Source: an uncultured Verrucomicrobiota bacterium (lineage in GTDB: Bacteria > Verrucomicrobiota > Verrucomicrobiae > Verrucomicrobiales > DEV007). Taken from it: a stretch of DNA of 64,000 bases. The translations under genes were made by a program, and so were the position numbers. Within the stretch, counting starts at the first letter, position 1, and each line of letters starts with the position of its first letter. Below are positions 24,782 through 33,897 of the stretch, piece after piece. Where the stretch lies: positions 37,389 to 101,388 of the forward strand of contig CACJBM010000001.1 in assembly GCA_902591645.1 (NCBI GenBank), written 5' to 3'. Under the pieces are notes generated by a model that saw nothing but the letters and a program-made list of their open reading frames with translations, was not told where the DNA came from and made no database searches.

Positions 24782-27529
24782 TCATATCTCGATTGCCTTT
24801 TCTAGGCTAGTGAGGAGCTGAGAGAGGATCTTTTCATTAGTGATTTTATTTCCTTCTGATGTGACAACATAAATAGTGTCAATCGCAGCGCCGCGAGTCG
24901 TTGTGATGCGCGCATGAGTCACTTCGAGTTCAATTTTCGCGATCGAAGAGAGTATGTTGTGAAGTAATCCGATCCGGTCCAGTGCCTGAATTTCAATGAG
25001 CGTATGATTCTCATCGGCCTGATTGTTTATGTAGACTCTTTGGGGGAACTGATTGGCAAGTTCATGCCAGTCGAGGAGATCCTTGTCGGCTTCCTTGATA
25101 AGATCATCGTAAGAGAAGTCCTTATCGTTTAGGCCGGAAATTAGAAGCCTCTCAATGTTCTTTTTCTTATTTGAGGAGGTAATTGGTTCGAACTTTGTGG
25201 AGCATACACGAAATATGTCAAACACGACGCCATCTCCTCTGGCAAAGAATTCAGCTGAAATGATGTTAACTTTTTGCGCAGCTAATGCACCCGTCAGGGA
25301 AGATGCCAGCTTGTGCTGGTCTTGCCATATGACACTGAATTCACTGCATCCTTGCTGCGCGATCTCACGCCAATGCAGTACCGGATTTGATGTGTTATTC
25401 GAACTTGCCCAGCCCTTAAAGTAGTCAACTAGAAGTTTAATGTGACGTGCGATATGGGAAGCCTCATTGCGAATGAAATACCTAGTAGGCATTTCATTGA
25501 AATGATCCATTGCCGTGCTTTCATGGCTTCTAGGCAACTGCTCAATTACTCTTTGAAGTAATTCATCTTTCGCCTCTTTGCGTTTTTTGGAAAAAGCTTT
25601 CGCATCTTCAAGGTACTCACGCGTCTCAAGATATAAAAAGCGCAGAGGAGCCTCTTTAGTGTCAGTCCATGAATTCAGATCGGTTCCCCGAGAGTCGGCA
25701 TAGGTGAGTAGCATCAGATAATCGAGCCACCGCTTGGATCCAACTATCTGAGCAAATTGGATAATTGTGTTGGGGTCATCAATGTTTTTAGTGTTTGCTG
25801 TTCTCCAGAGTTCGAGGTGAGAATTTACTAGGAACAGGAGGAGTTGACGCCTCTTGGTTTTTAGGGAGAACCGACGCGCAACGTTCTGAGCAAGAGTGGC
25901 GCTCGCGTCTTCATGTTTAGATGTGTTCATTGCTCTTCCTGTGTCGTGGAGGAGGACCGCAAGATAGAGTACGAACGGATCTTCAATTTCCTGATAAATT
26001 ACCTTGTAGAGACTCTTGCGCTGATCCTCACTTTCTAATATTAACTTGTCCAGTTCTTCAGTGACTCTTAGGGTATGTTCGTCAGCAGAATATCTGTGAA
26101 AGAACTCATGTTGTACTAGGTTAGTCAGGGCGCCGAATTCTGGTAAGTATCTCCCTAGAACTCCTGAACTGTGCATTTCGCGAAGGGCCCTACTCACATC
26201 ACCTTTACGGGAAAGTATCGCTTCGAAAGTGTCCCTGTTAGCGTCACTGTATCTGAACGCTCTATTGATCATTTTCCAGTTACGTTTAATGAGATCAGAG
26301 AGTTCCGGAGCCAGACGTAAGTGCCGTACCTGGGCATGCTGAAAAATTCCGATTAAACGGTCCGGATCTTTTTGGAAAACTTTCTTGGATTTAGGGTATA
26401 TCCGATTGTTTTTTGCGACGAACCCATCGAAGTGTTCGACTTTGAATTTTCTTCTTGCCAGGAAACCGATGATTGGTTTTTTGTTTTCTGACTCTCTTTG
26501 CTGGAGATAAAATCGGTCTCCAATTTCTTTTGCCTGTAAGAAAAGATTATTACTGTGGGTATAATAATCTCTCATGAATCCTTCGATTTTACGTAAGATT
26601 CCCCTTTGCTTATAACCTAGGTTCTTCGCTACCTCCCCCTGCAGTTGCAGAGTCAGTATGTCCGTTGATCTTTTTTGGATATAGTGCATCTCGTTACGCA
26701 CTCTGAGCAGGAATTCGTACGCGTTTCGAATTTGTCTATAGGCTCGAGGAGAGAGCATTTTTGCTTCAACTAGGTCCTTGATGTTGGTGCTCTTGCGCTT
26801 CACATAATTGATCCAAATAAGATTGTGATAATCTCTCAGTCCTCCGCAACCCTCCTTGATATGAGGTTCCTGAAGGAATGGGGTCCCGCTCCACTTAATG
26901 TGCCTCAGTCTGATGTCCTCTAACCGTATTTTTAGATAATCCACACCGTGACCTTTGATGCAGTTCTTATAAAAATCATTTAGCATCGACTGGTACAGAG
27001 ATTCGTCACCGAAGAGCATTCTCGATTCAATTATGGAGGACTTGGTTCGGTTATCGGAATTGGCTTCGATTATTGTTTCTTTAATGGATCGGACCGCGTG
27101 CCCGACCTTGAATCCACAGTCGTAGAGCATATAAAGGACGCTCTCTATCATTTCGGCGGCTTCTTTTGGTAAGCCCTTCGCACCTTTTGGGTGAAGGAAA
27201 AGGAGATCCACATCACTGCATGGGTTAAGCTTTCCGCGTCCGAACCCGCCGATTGCTACGAGGGTCACTTCTGGGGATTTTCCTTCAGATGAATCTGTAG
27301 CATCCATGTAAAGGTGCTTCAGAAGAATTTCAATCAGGTCAGCTCTTCTTTTGGTGACTCTTCTGCCCGAGCCTCCGCTCCGATGATATAATAAAATCCT
27401 ATGTTCCTCAGTTTTAAGAAATCTTCGGTAAAGTTCGAGCTTGTCCTTACGACTAAGCTTGGCGGTTTTCTTGCGGTCTAGCCTCTGTTTGGCGTGAGCG
27501 CTGAGACTCTGGAGCTGAGCTTTGCCCAT
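24782..27529 (-). CDS. glnD: [Protein-PII] uridylyltransferase / uridylyl-removing enzyme GlnD
   Basis: 915 aa, close to the family length. The nucleotidyltransferase domain carries GGFGRG at residues 94-99 and SDVDLLFLHP with Asp106 and Asp108. The middle has the PII-uridylyltransferase region (SRMLFGDE, LRDYHNLIWI), then an HD domain with AVLLHDTGRAMNTSKHEDAS. Two ACT-like parts end the protein (near LAAQKVNIISAEFFARGDG and ALDRIGLLHNILSSIAKIEL). GlnD senses glutamine and uridylylates PII to control nitrogen assimilation. No glnB or amtB lies nearby. It starts 1 bp from the end of pgi, so the two are co-transcribed. Confidence 0.95.
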   Translation of the reverse strand: MGKAQLQSLSAHAKQRLDRKKTAKLSRKDKLELYRRFLKTEEHRILLYHRSGGSGRRVTKRRADLIEILLKHLYMDATDSSEGKSPEVTLVAIGGFGRGKLNPCSDVDLLFLHPKGAKGLPKEAAEMIESVLYMLYDCGFKVGHAVRSIKETIIEANSDNRTKSSIIESRMLFGDESLYQSMLNDFYKNCIKGHGVDYLKIRLEDIRLRHIKWSGTPFLQEPHIKEGCGGLRDYHNLIWINYVKRKSTNIKDLVEAKMLSPRAYRQIRNAYEFLLRVRNEMHYIQKRSTDILTLQLQGEVAKNLGYKQRGILRKIEGFMRDYYTHSNNLFLQAKEIGDRFYLQQRESENKKPIIGFLARRKFKVEHFDGFVAKNNRIYPKSKKVFQKDPDRLIGIFQHAQVRHLRLAPELSDLIKRNWKMINRAFRYSDANRDTFEAILSRKGDVSRALREMHSSGVLGRYLPEFGALTNLVQHEFFHRYSADEHTLRVTEELDKLILESEDQRKSLYKVIYQEIEDPFVLYLAVLLHDTGRAMNTSKHEDASATLAQNVARRFSLKTKRRQLLLFLVNSHLELWRTANTKNIDDPNTIIQFAQIVGSKRWLDYLMLLTYADSRGTDLNSWTDTKEAPLRFLYLETREYLEDAKAFSKKRKEAKDELLQRVIEQLPRSHESTAMDHFNEMPTRYFIRNEASHIARHIKLLVDYFKGWASSNNTSNPVLHWREIAQQGCSEFSVIWQDQHKLASSLTGALAAQKVNIISAEFFARGDGVVFDIFRVCSTKFEPITSSNKKKNIERLLISGLNDKDFSYDDLIKEADKDLLDWHELANQFPQRVYINNQADENHTLIEIQALDRIGLLHNILSSIAKIELEVTHARITTTRGAAIDTIYVVTSEGNKITNEKILSQLLTSLEKAIEI

Positions 27530-27530
27530 T

Positions 27531-29144
27531 TTATCCGGTTTCCGGTCCTTCTTTATTCATAGTGAAAAGATCATCTTGTGGATTTGAACCAATCAGAGCA
27601 TTAATATTTTTGCGGTTAGCGGCCAGATGATGGAGTGCATGGAAGCAATCTTCTGGGTCCGCTCCGATTTGCTCAGAGAGTTCTTCTGAATTAATTTTTT
27701 CTTCTGAGTGATTCTCAAGATGATTTTCGATCTTTGATAAAAGTTCTAAGAACTGTGTCGCTGCTTTCTTCCCGGCTTCTACGCCTGGCTGATGGTAAGC
27801 GTTAATGTTAATGAGGGCCGCGTAATATGACACTGCTCTCTCATAAAGAGCAATAAGGCTACCTAAATGGAAGGCATCGAGAAAAGGAATTGATATTGTC
27901 ATTGAGTTTCGGTCGGCCTCAAATAACGCGCTCCTAGTTCCTCTGAGAAAACCTTCAAGGTAATCTCCTGTCGTGAACCCGGGATCAACTTCGATGCTTT
28001 CTTTTGACCTTGTCTCACGGACTTCGATGAATGTTACAAAAAAATTATTTAATCCGTCACGCAATTGTTGGACGTAAGCGTGCTGGTCAGTGGAACCTTT
28101 GTTGCCATAAACGGTAAGGCCCTGATGAACGATGTTATTTTCACGGTCATGTTCTTTGCCCAGTGATTCCATGACTAACTGCTGGAGGTACTTGGAGAGT
28201 AAACCGAGGCGGTCCTTGTAAGGTAATATGACCATTGATTTTTCGCCTCTACCGTTCCCTGTAACGTACCATGCTAGCGCCATTAAAAGAGAAGCGTTAT
28301 TGTTAATTTCTGGTGGGCGAGTCTTGGCATCAATGGATGCTGCTCCTTCCAGAAATTCATCAATATTAATTCCCATCAGGGCCATAGGCAATAATCCGAC
28401 AACGCTAGTGATGGACGTGCGTCCACCGACCCAGTCCTCCATTGGAAAGACTCCAATCCATTCATTGTCCTTAGCATAATTGTCTAATTTGCTTTCTTCC
28501 CCCGTCACTGCAATTGCATGTGACCCAAAGTTAAGTCCTGCCTTTTCATATGCGGCTTGGGCTTCGAGCATGCCGTTCCTTGTCTCTTTGGTGCCCCCTG
28601 ACTTTGAAATGACCAGACTTAGTGTTGAGCTGAGGTTTTCACCTAGATTATCAAGGACACGATCGATCCCGTCCGGATCCGTATTGTCAAAGAAATGGAT
28701 GCTCATTGGTGAGTCGTGACCAGTAAGAGCATCAATAGCTAATTGAGGGCCTAATGCGCTTCCGCCTATTCCTATGACTAGCAGGTGGCGGAACTTATCT
28801 TTGTTCGGAGCAAGAATCTCTCCTTTATGAATTCCAGAAGAAAAAGCTTTCATCTCGGCAATTTTTCTTTTGATTGATGTGCCGAGACCCTCTGGTGCAA
28901 GGTCAGGATTTCTTAACCAGTAATGACCGACGCATCTGCCTCCCTGATCCTTATCTTCGTCAGCGTTGACTTTTTCCCCGGACTCAATATTGCTCAGCTC
29001 AAGTAGTGCGCGTTCTATCGATTCTTTTTCAGTATTTATTATTTCCTTCGGGATCCCCATCTGGCTTAGGTCAAGCCACAGATCAGGTTTAGAATAGCGG
29101 AGTAGTTGGTCCGAGAAGTCTTGCCAGTTCGTTTCTTTTGACAT
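27531..29144 (-). CDS. pgi: Glucose-6-phosphate isomerase
   Basis: 537 aa, cytosolic, glycolysis/gluconeogenesis step from glucose 6-phosphate to fructose 6-phosphate. Seen: LLVIGIGGSALGPQLAIDAL (sugar-phosphate site), SLVISKSGGTKETRNGMLEA (SIS domain), IGVFPMEDWVGGRTSITSVV and GNKGSTDQHAYVQQLRDG with the catalytic His region. C-terminal HQPGVEAGKKAA supplies the last catalytic Lys. About 110 C-terminal residues after that are acidic and rich in Glu. It belongs to the longer bacterial form also found in cyanobacteria and PVC bacteria. It is directly upstream of glnD. Confidence 0.94.
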   Translation of the reverse strand: MSKETNWQDFSDQLLRYSKPDLWLDLSQMGIPKEIINTEKESIERALLELSNIESGEKVNADEDKDQGGRCVGHYWLRNPDLAPEGLGTSIKRKIAEMKAFSSGIHKGEILAPNKDKFRHLLVIGIGGSALGPQLAIDALTGHDSPMSIHFFDNTDPDGIDRVLDNLGENLSSTLSLVISKSGGTKETRNGMLEAQAAYEKAGLNFGSHAIAVTGEESKLDNYAKDNEWIGVFPMEDWVGGRTSITSVVGLLPMALMGINIDEFLEGAASIDAKTRPPEINNNASLLMALAWYVTGNGRGEKSMVILPYKDRLGLLSKYLQQLVMESLGKEHDRENNIVHQGLTVYGNKGSTDQHAYVQQLRDGLNNFFVTFIEVRETRSKESIEVDPGFTTGDYLEGFLRGTRSALFEADRNSMTISIPFLDAFHLGSLIALYERAVSYYAALININAYHQPGVEAGKKAATQFLELLSKIENHLENHSEEKINSEELSEQIGADPEDCFHALHHLAANRKNINALIGSNPQDDLFTMNKEGPETG

Positions 29145-29218
29145 ATTAGAGCGATTAGATAAGAGCTTTTTTGGGGTTTAGACTAAGGAAAATATTAACT
29201 ATTAATAAATGTGATTAA

Positions 29219-29866
29219 TTAAAGCATTTCATCGAGGATTTTACCATTTTTGAAGTGAGAAATATCTCCCCATGTACGAAGTCTCCAACTGTCTTCAGGG
29301 TGAAATTCAAAAACATTTACCGCGGTGTTCGGAATGCTGAAACGGCGCTTGTCTTGAAGATTGATATTTAGACAAAAACGCAGTGCCATGGATACGAATC
29401 CGCCATGAGTAACACAAAGAATTTGTTCATCGGTGTGCTGCAAAGCTATTTCTTTTAAGCTACTTTCGGCCCGATTAAAAAAATCCCTCCAACTCTCTCC
29501 TCCTTCGGGCCTATAGTCAGGATCGCCCGACACGTGTTGTTTGTAATCTTTGGGCATCTGATCGGCAAGGTCTTGATAGGTTAGGCCTTCAATATGGCCT
29601 AATGACCTTTCACGTAGGGAATGCTCTTTTTGGATGATCTTTTCTTGTTCTATTGGGATACATATTTGTTCCGCTGTTTTTAGAGCTCTACCTAAGTCTG
29701 AGGAATAGATAGCATCGAAAGAAATCCCTGAATTGAGAAACCTGTTACCAAGATCCTTGGCCTGCTCTTCACCTTTTTCGGTCAGTTTGCTGTCCATATG
29801 GCCCTGGTGGATTCCTTTGAGATTCCATTCTGTCTCTCCGTGACGTATTATGTAGACTGTGGCCAT
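29219..29866 (-). CDS. Histidine phosphatase family protein (phosphoglycerate mutase-like)
   Basis: The ATG at 29866 begins MATVYIIRHGETEWN, the normal start of the family, so the longer frame reaching 30043 (which would overlap the divergent rsgA start) is rejected. 215 aa. RHGETEWN holds the phosphorylated His, with SSDLGRALKTAEQI, HSLRERSLGHIEG and LCVTHGGFVSMAL completing the active site. Members include broad phosphatases, cobalamin-related and sugar-phosphate phosphatases. Not a true cofactor-dependent phosphoglycerate mutase by length. It is transcribed away from rsgA. Confidence 0.9.
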   Translation of the reverse strand: MATVYIIRHGETEWNLKGIHQGHMDSKLTEKGEEQAKDLGNRFLNSGISFDAIYSSDLGRALKTAEQICIPIEQEKIIQKEHSLRERSLGHIEGLTYQDLADQMPKDYKQHVSGDPDYRPEGGESWRDFFNRAESSLKEIALQHTDEQILCVTHGGFVSMALRFCLNINLQDKRRFSIPNTAVNVFEFHPEDSWRLRTWGDISHFKNGKILDEML

Positions 29867-30002
29867 TACGATAGCGATATTCGATGGTCTAGGAGTTCTG
29901 GTCAATATAAGTCCAATCTTTAATTTTTTGATGAATGAACAAGATTTAATTCCTGAGCCAGTTATATTGTCATCTTGTTTCTGCTTTTTATTTTGATTTG
30001 TA

Positions 30003-31082
30003 ATGACTTTAGAATCGCTAGGATGGTCTGATTTTTTCACCAAGGAGCTCCAGTCATTGGAACTAGGTGATGGGATTATTCCTGCTAGGGTTTCAAGGAA
30101 CAGTAAACATATTTATCATGTGATATGTGAAGAAGGGAAGTTCATTGCTCGGGTCTCAGGTGCATTTAGGCATCAAGCCAAAGAATCATCAGATTATCCT
30201 TCCGTGGGTGATTGGGTGGCGATTAAAATTGGTCCGGATGGTCTGGAGGGGGAAATTCGCGGTTTACTTCCTCGGCGGACAGTGTTTTCAAGACAAGCAG
30301 TGAGCGCCTCTGGTACAGAATCGAAGTCTTATGAACAGATTGTGGCTACTAATGTTGACGTGGCTTTTCTAGTTGCAGCTCTCGACGGTGCTCGGGGTTT
30401 TAATTTACGCCGTATCGAAAGGTACTTAACACTAACACGTAATAGTGGAGCTGACCCTGTAATTTTACTTAACAAAGCAGATCTTAGCTCTGATTTGGAG
30501 AATGATCTGGAACGGGCTGAATCCATTGCTGCTGGGGCTCCGGTCCATGCTATTTGTGCTCTAGAAGATGGAGGAATTGAGCCTCTGAAACAATATATAG
30601 GTGATGGGAAGACAGTCGTTCTGCTTGGTCCTTCAGGAATCGGAAAGTCTACTATCATTAATGGAATTGCGGGAGAGGAGATGATGAGGACTAATGAGGT
30701 GAGGAAAGGCGATTCTCGTGGGAGGCATACTACTACCTGGTCAGAACTTCTGGTCCTTAGATTTGGTGGACTTTTAATTGATACGCCCGGGTTACGTGAT
30801 GTTCAGCTCTGGTCCGATGAATCTTCTATCGGAGAAACTTTCCGAGAAATAATTGAAATTGCTGAGAATTGTCGTTTTCGAGACTGTAATCATTCTACTG
30901 AGCCTGGGTGCGCTGTTATTGAAGCTTTGGGTTCGGGCCAGATATCGGAATCCCGTTTGACTAGCTACAAGAAACAGAAGAAAGAAATTATTGATTCCTC
31001 TAGGAGGCGTGAGCTGGGAGAGAAGAAAAAGCATGAGCCTCCAGTCAGGCCTAGAAGAAAGGCTCAGAGGAAAAAAAGATAA
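30003..31082 (+). CDS. rsgA: Small ribosomal subunit biogenesis GTPase RsgA
   Basis: 359 aa. N-terminal OB fold (VSGAFRHQAKESSDYPSVGD), then a circularly permuted GTPase with motifs in the order G4 (NKAD, 157-160), G1 (GPSGIGKST, 209-217) and G3 (DTPG, 260-263). The zinc site is Cys290, Cys295, His297 and Cys303. It binds the 30S subunit late in assembly. A lysine/arginine-rich tail after residue 330 is longer than usual and could touch rRNA. A four-gene divergence point with the histidine phosphatase lies just upstream (137 bp). Confidence 0.95.
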   Translation: MTLESLGWSDFFTKELQSLELGDGIIPARVSRNSKHIYHVICEEGKFIARVSGAFRHQAKESSDYPSVGDWVAIKIGPDGLEGEIRGLLPRRTVFSRQAVSASGTESKSYEQIVATNVDVAFLVAALDGARGFNLRRIERYLTLTRNSGADPVILLNKADLSSDLENDLERAESIAAGAPVHAICALEDGGIEPLKQYIGDGKTVVLLGPSGIGKSTIINGIAGEEMMRTNEVRKGDSRGRHTTTWSELLVLRFGGLLIDTPGLRDVQLWSDESSIGETFREIIEIAENCRFRDCNHSTEPGCAVIEALGSGQISESRLTSYKKQKKEIIDSSRRRELGEKKKHEPPVRPRRKAQRKKR

Positions 31083-31151
31083 TCTTTGAGCATAAAGAAA
31101 ATATTAACGGGATACTGGAATTTATTAGCTGATTCTGTTAATACTAGTTCA

Positions 31152-31880
31152 ATGAATACTGTAATTCGAAATAATTCTGGTGAGAAAATTGATTATACAT
31201 TTAATGATTCCGGGAGTGAAACAGTTGTAATTATCGGGCATGGAGTGACTGGGAATAAGGACAGGCCGCTGGTAGTAGCTCTTGCCGAGGGACTTGCAGC
31301 TTCAGGTATGTCGGTTTTGCGTTTCTCCTTTTCAGGCAATGGTAATTCAGAGGGAAGGTTTGTTGATTCCACAATCACTAAGGAATTAGCTGATCTTAAA
31401 GCAGTCATTGATGCCGTAGAAGCAGAAGGTAAAAGAGTTATTTATGCGGGTCATAGCATGGGAGGAGCAGTTGGGGTCTCTGTCGCGGCAGTTGATAAGA
31501 GGATCCAAGCATTAATTTCGTTAGCTGGTATGGTAAACACTAAGAAGTTTGCAGAAACTGAGTTCGGAGAAGTGACTCCCGATGAGGGCAATATGTGGGA
31601 TGATGAGGATTGCCCTCTATCTCAGATCTTTATGGATGACCTTCGGGGCATTAACACATTAATTGAAAAGGGAAGTCAGGTCAGTGTTCCTTGGCTCCTC
31701 GTTCATGGGACTGCAGATGATGTGGTCTTAATTGATGACACTCATGATATTTTCGAGAGGGCTGGCCAAGGCAAAGAGAAACTTATTATTGAAGGTTCTG
31801 ATCATGTTTTTAGCGATCCGGCTCACATGAAAGTCATGGTTGATGGTGTCTTAGGTTGGATAAGAGGAATTAATATATAG
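31152..31880 (+). CDS. Alpha/beta hydrolase
   Basis: The ATG at 31152 (MNTVIRNNSGEKIDY) gives 242 aa and a typical start; a TTG at 31086 would add 22 residues. VVIIGHGVTGNKDRP gives the oxyanion-type HG motif, VIYAGHSMGGAVGV the nucleophile elbow (Ser in GHSMGG), and WLLVHGTADDVVLIDD plus EGSDHVFSDPAHM supply the Asp and His. It resembles BAAT/acyl-transferase-like or peptidase S9-type short hydrolases. Substrate unknown. It follows rsgA with 69 bp between. Confidence 0.88.
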   Translation: MNTVIRNNSGEKIDYTFNDSGSETVVIIGHGVTGNKDRPLVVALAEGLAASGMSVLRFSFSGNGNSEGRFVDSTITKELADLKAVIDAVEAEGKRVIYAGHSMGGAVGVSVAAVDKRIQALISLAGMVNTKKFAETEFGEVTPDEGNMWDDEDCPLSQIFMDDLRGINTLIEKGSQVSVPWLLVHGTADDVVLIDDTHDIFERAGQGKEKLIIEGSDHVFSDPAHMKVMVDGVLGWIRGINI

Positions 31881-32045
31881 GTGTTCAGTCAAAGGAACTG
31901 ATCAATTGTTGGCGATCTAGGGTCAAACTACCATTTTTCCCTCCTTACGGACGATTATTCGTGACCGAAATTTCAACTTGGTTATCCTTTTGATTAAAGA
32001 TAAGGGAATTCCCAATAATATCTTTTTATCGGATCGAACAAATTA

Positions 32046-33839
32046 ATGAATAGAGTACTCAAAACATGCTTAATAGGATTAGTTTTCTATGCAGTGCTGT
32101 TATGGGCATCTGTGGGGCTATTGAAGCCTCGCATTGAGTTACAATTGAATGAAAAACTTATAAGTGAACTTGATGAGATTGGTGATATTTGTGAAGGATT
32201 TGCTTTTGAGTTGAGTGGGAGGGACTGTTCAATTACTGGGGGCGTTTATACTGACTCAGACCGTGACCGAATTATTAATTCTATAAGTTCAATTGATGGT
32301 ATACGAAAAATTGATGATGGTCTTACTATTATCCCATTAAAGGATCCATCAATTAGTCTGACTAGGGTTAGTGAGAATTCATGGAAATTAGCAGGCAGGG
32401 TTCTAGTTGGAGATGCAGTTCCTCAATTAACGCAAGCTTTTGTGCGATCAGTCGGTGAGGGAGTTGACTTGCAAGCAGATCTCCAAGAAGAATCACATGT
32501 TGCTGATTTACCGCCGCTAAAAAAAATTGAGTCATTATTTGTCGAGTTCTGTAAATTCATTCCGAATGCTAGTGGATTAGGTTTATCAGAAAGTAGATTA
32601 ACCTTAATTGGCAAGAGTTTTTCTGTAGCGCGTCGAGATCAGGCACTTAATTTTGCTCGTTCTCTAATTTCTGATCATGGGTACGATGTCATTGATGAGA
32701 TAACCATATTGCCTCCAACGGACGATCCGAGTTTTCAAATTTCAGATTCAAGTGATGAGATTCTCGTTTCTGGTTTATTAAAAGAATCCTCCTTCAAGGA
32801 TCGAGTATTTGATTTGATTCGTCAGACAAACGAACAGAAAACGATAAAAGATGAACTGCACACAGGTGATCATGTGAAGAGTGCGGAGTGGAGCTCATCA
32901 CTCGTAAGGATTATTCCTGCTCTTGTTGCTGAAGTTGATAAACTTAAATTAAATCTTTCCTCAGAATCCATTATCATTTCTGGAGTCGTTGACGGTGATG
33001 AAAAGAAAAAATCATTGGAGCAATTAGCTGAGCAGTCCTTTGAAGGGAAGAAAGGCAGTTTCAAGATTGTAAATGAACTGGTTGTTTTTGTTCCTCCGGA
33101 AAAAGCGAGTCTTACCATGTCTTGGGACGAGGACGGTTCTTTTAATTTAAAAGGGCTGTTATCACAACGAGAGCTATACGAGCAGCTCTTATCAGCAACT
33201 GGGGATGAGATAAAAGATAAAAATAAGGAGCTGAGAGATACAATTGAACTCAAAGAAAATGTAGAAAAAGCGCCTTGGATTAACAGAATGACGACTCTCA
33301 TTGGTCCATTCGTGGCTACGGTGCAGTGGGGAGCATTATCTGTACGAGGAGATGAGGTTGCGTTGGAAGCGGAGGTCATTGACTCTTCGTCAGGAGATGT
33401 TTTGAAGGCGATGGTAGAGAAGGCATTTCCTGTTCCTGATTATAAGAGAATCATTCAAATTAATGTTGCTGAGCCTTCGGGCCCAACTGATGAGGACATT
33501 ATGACTCTTGAAAATGCCATCATGGATACTGTTATTTACTTCGATACTGAGAGTTCGAAACTAAAGGCTAGGGGGACTAAGAAAATAGAGTCTCTGGTCG
33601 AAGCTTTCCTTAAGGTTCCTGGTTCTAGCATTGCTTTACTCGGCCATGCTGATTCTTATGGAAATGCCGATTACAATCGTAAACTGGGACGCAAGCGTTG
33701 CGAGTCAGTTCGTGATGCTTTAGTCGAACTCGGTGTTAACGATTTGTTGATTGAGATTGAAGTGAAAGGAGAATCTGAGAAAGTGGTTAATGGTCGTAAG
33801 TATGAGAGTGGGCGCCGGGTAGAATTTGAATTGCGTTGA
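32046..33839 (+). CDS. Envelope protein with N-terminal anchor, BON-like repeats and OmpA peptidoglycan-binding domain
   Basis: 597 aa. A single hydrophobic helix (residues 7-26, KTCLIGLVFYAVLLWASVGL) anchors it. Between 30 and 480 there are repeated alpha-beta units with the BON look, such as ISSIDGIRKIDDGLTII and VIDEITILPP. The C-terminal OmpA domain (about 495-597) has VIYFDTESSKLKARGTKKIE and LLGHADSYGNADYNRKLGRKRCESV, keeping the Asp and Arg that bind diaminopimelate. This layout recalls mycobacterial OmpATb (ArfA) and would tether the envelope to peptidoglycan. Confidence 0.82.
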   Translation: MNRVLKTCLIGLVFYAVLLWASVGLLKPRIELQLNEKLISELDEIGDICEGFAFELSGRDCSITGGVYTDSDRDRIINSISSIDGIRKIDDGLTIIPLKDPSISLTRVSENSWKLAGRVLVGDAVPQLTQAFVRSVGEGVDLQADLQEESHVADLPPLKKIESLFVEFCKFIPNASGLGLSESRLTLIGKSFSVARRDQALNFARSLISDHGYDVIDEITILPPTDDPSFQISDSSDEILVSGLLKESSFKDRVFDLIRQTNEQKTIKDELHTGDHVKSAEWSSSLVRIIPALVAEVDKLKLNLSSESIIISGVVDGDEKKKSLEQLAEQSFEGKKGSFKIVNELVVFVPPEKASLTMSWDEDGSFNLKGLLSQRELYEQLLSATGDEIKDKNKELRDTIELKENVEKAPWINRMTTLIGPFVATVQWGALSVRGDEVALEAEVIDSSSGDVLKAMVEKAFPVPDYKRIIQINVAEPSGPTDEDIMTLENAIMDTVIYFDTESSKLKARGTKKIESLVEAFLKVPGSSIALLGHADSYGNADYNRKLGRKRCESVRDALVELGVNDLLIEIEVKGESEKVVNGRKYESGRRVEFELR

Positions 33840-33897
33840 TTCTAATTTCACAGCTAATTGAATAGCATTTTGGTATCTTGATAAATGAATATTAAGG

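Noticed and set aside
29867..30043. N-terminal extension of the histidine phosphatase up to 30043
   Set aside because: It would overlap the divergent rsgA start and adds 59 unconserved residues before the normal MATVYIIRHGE start.
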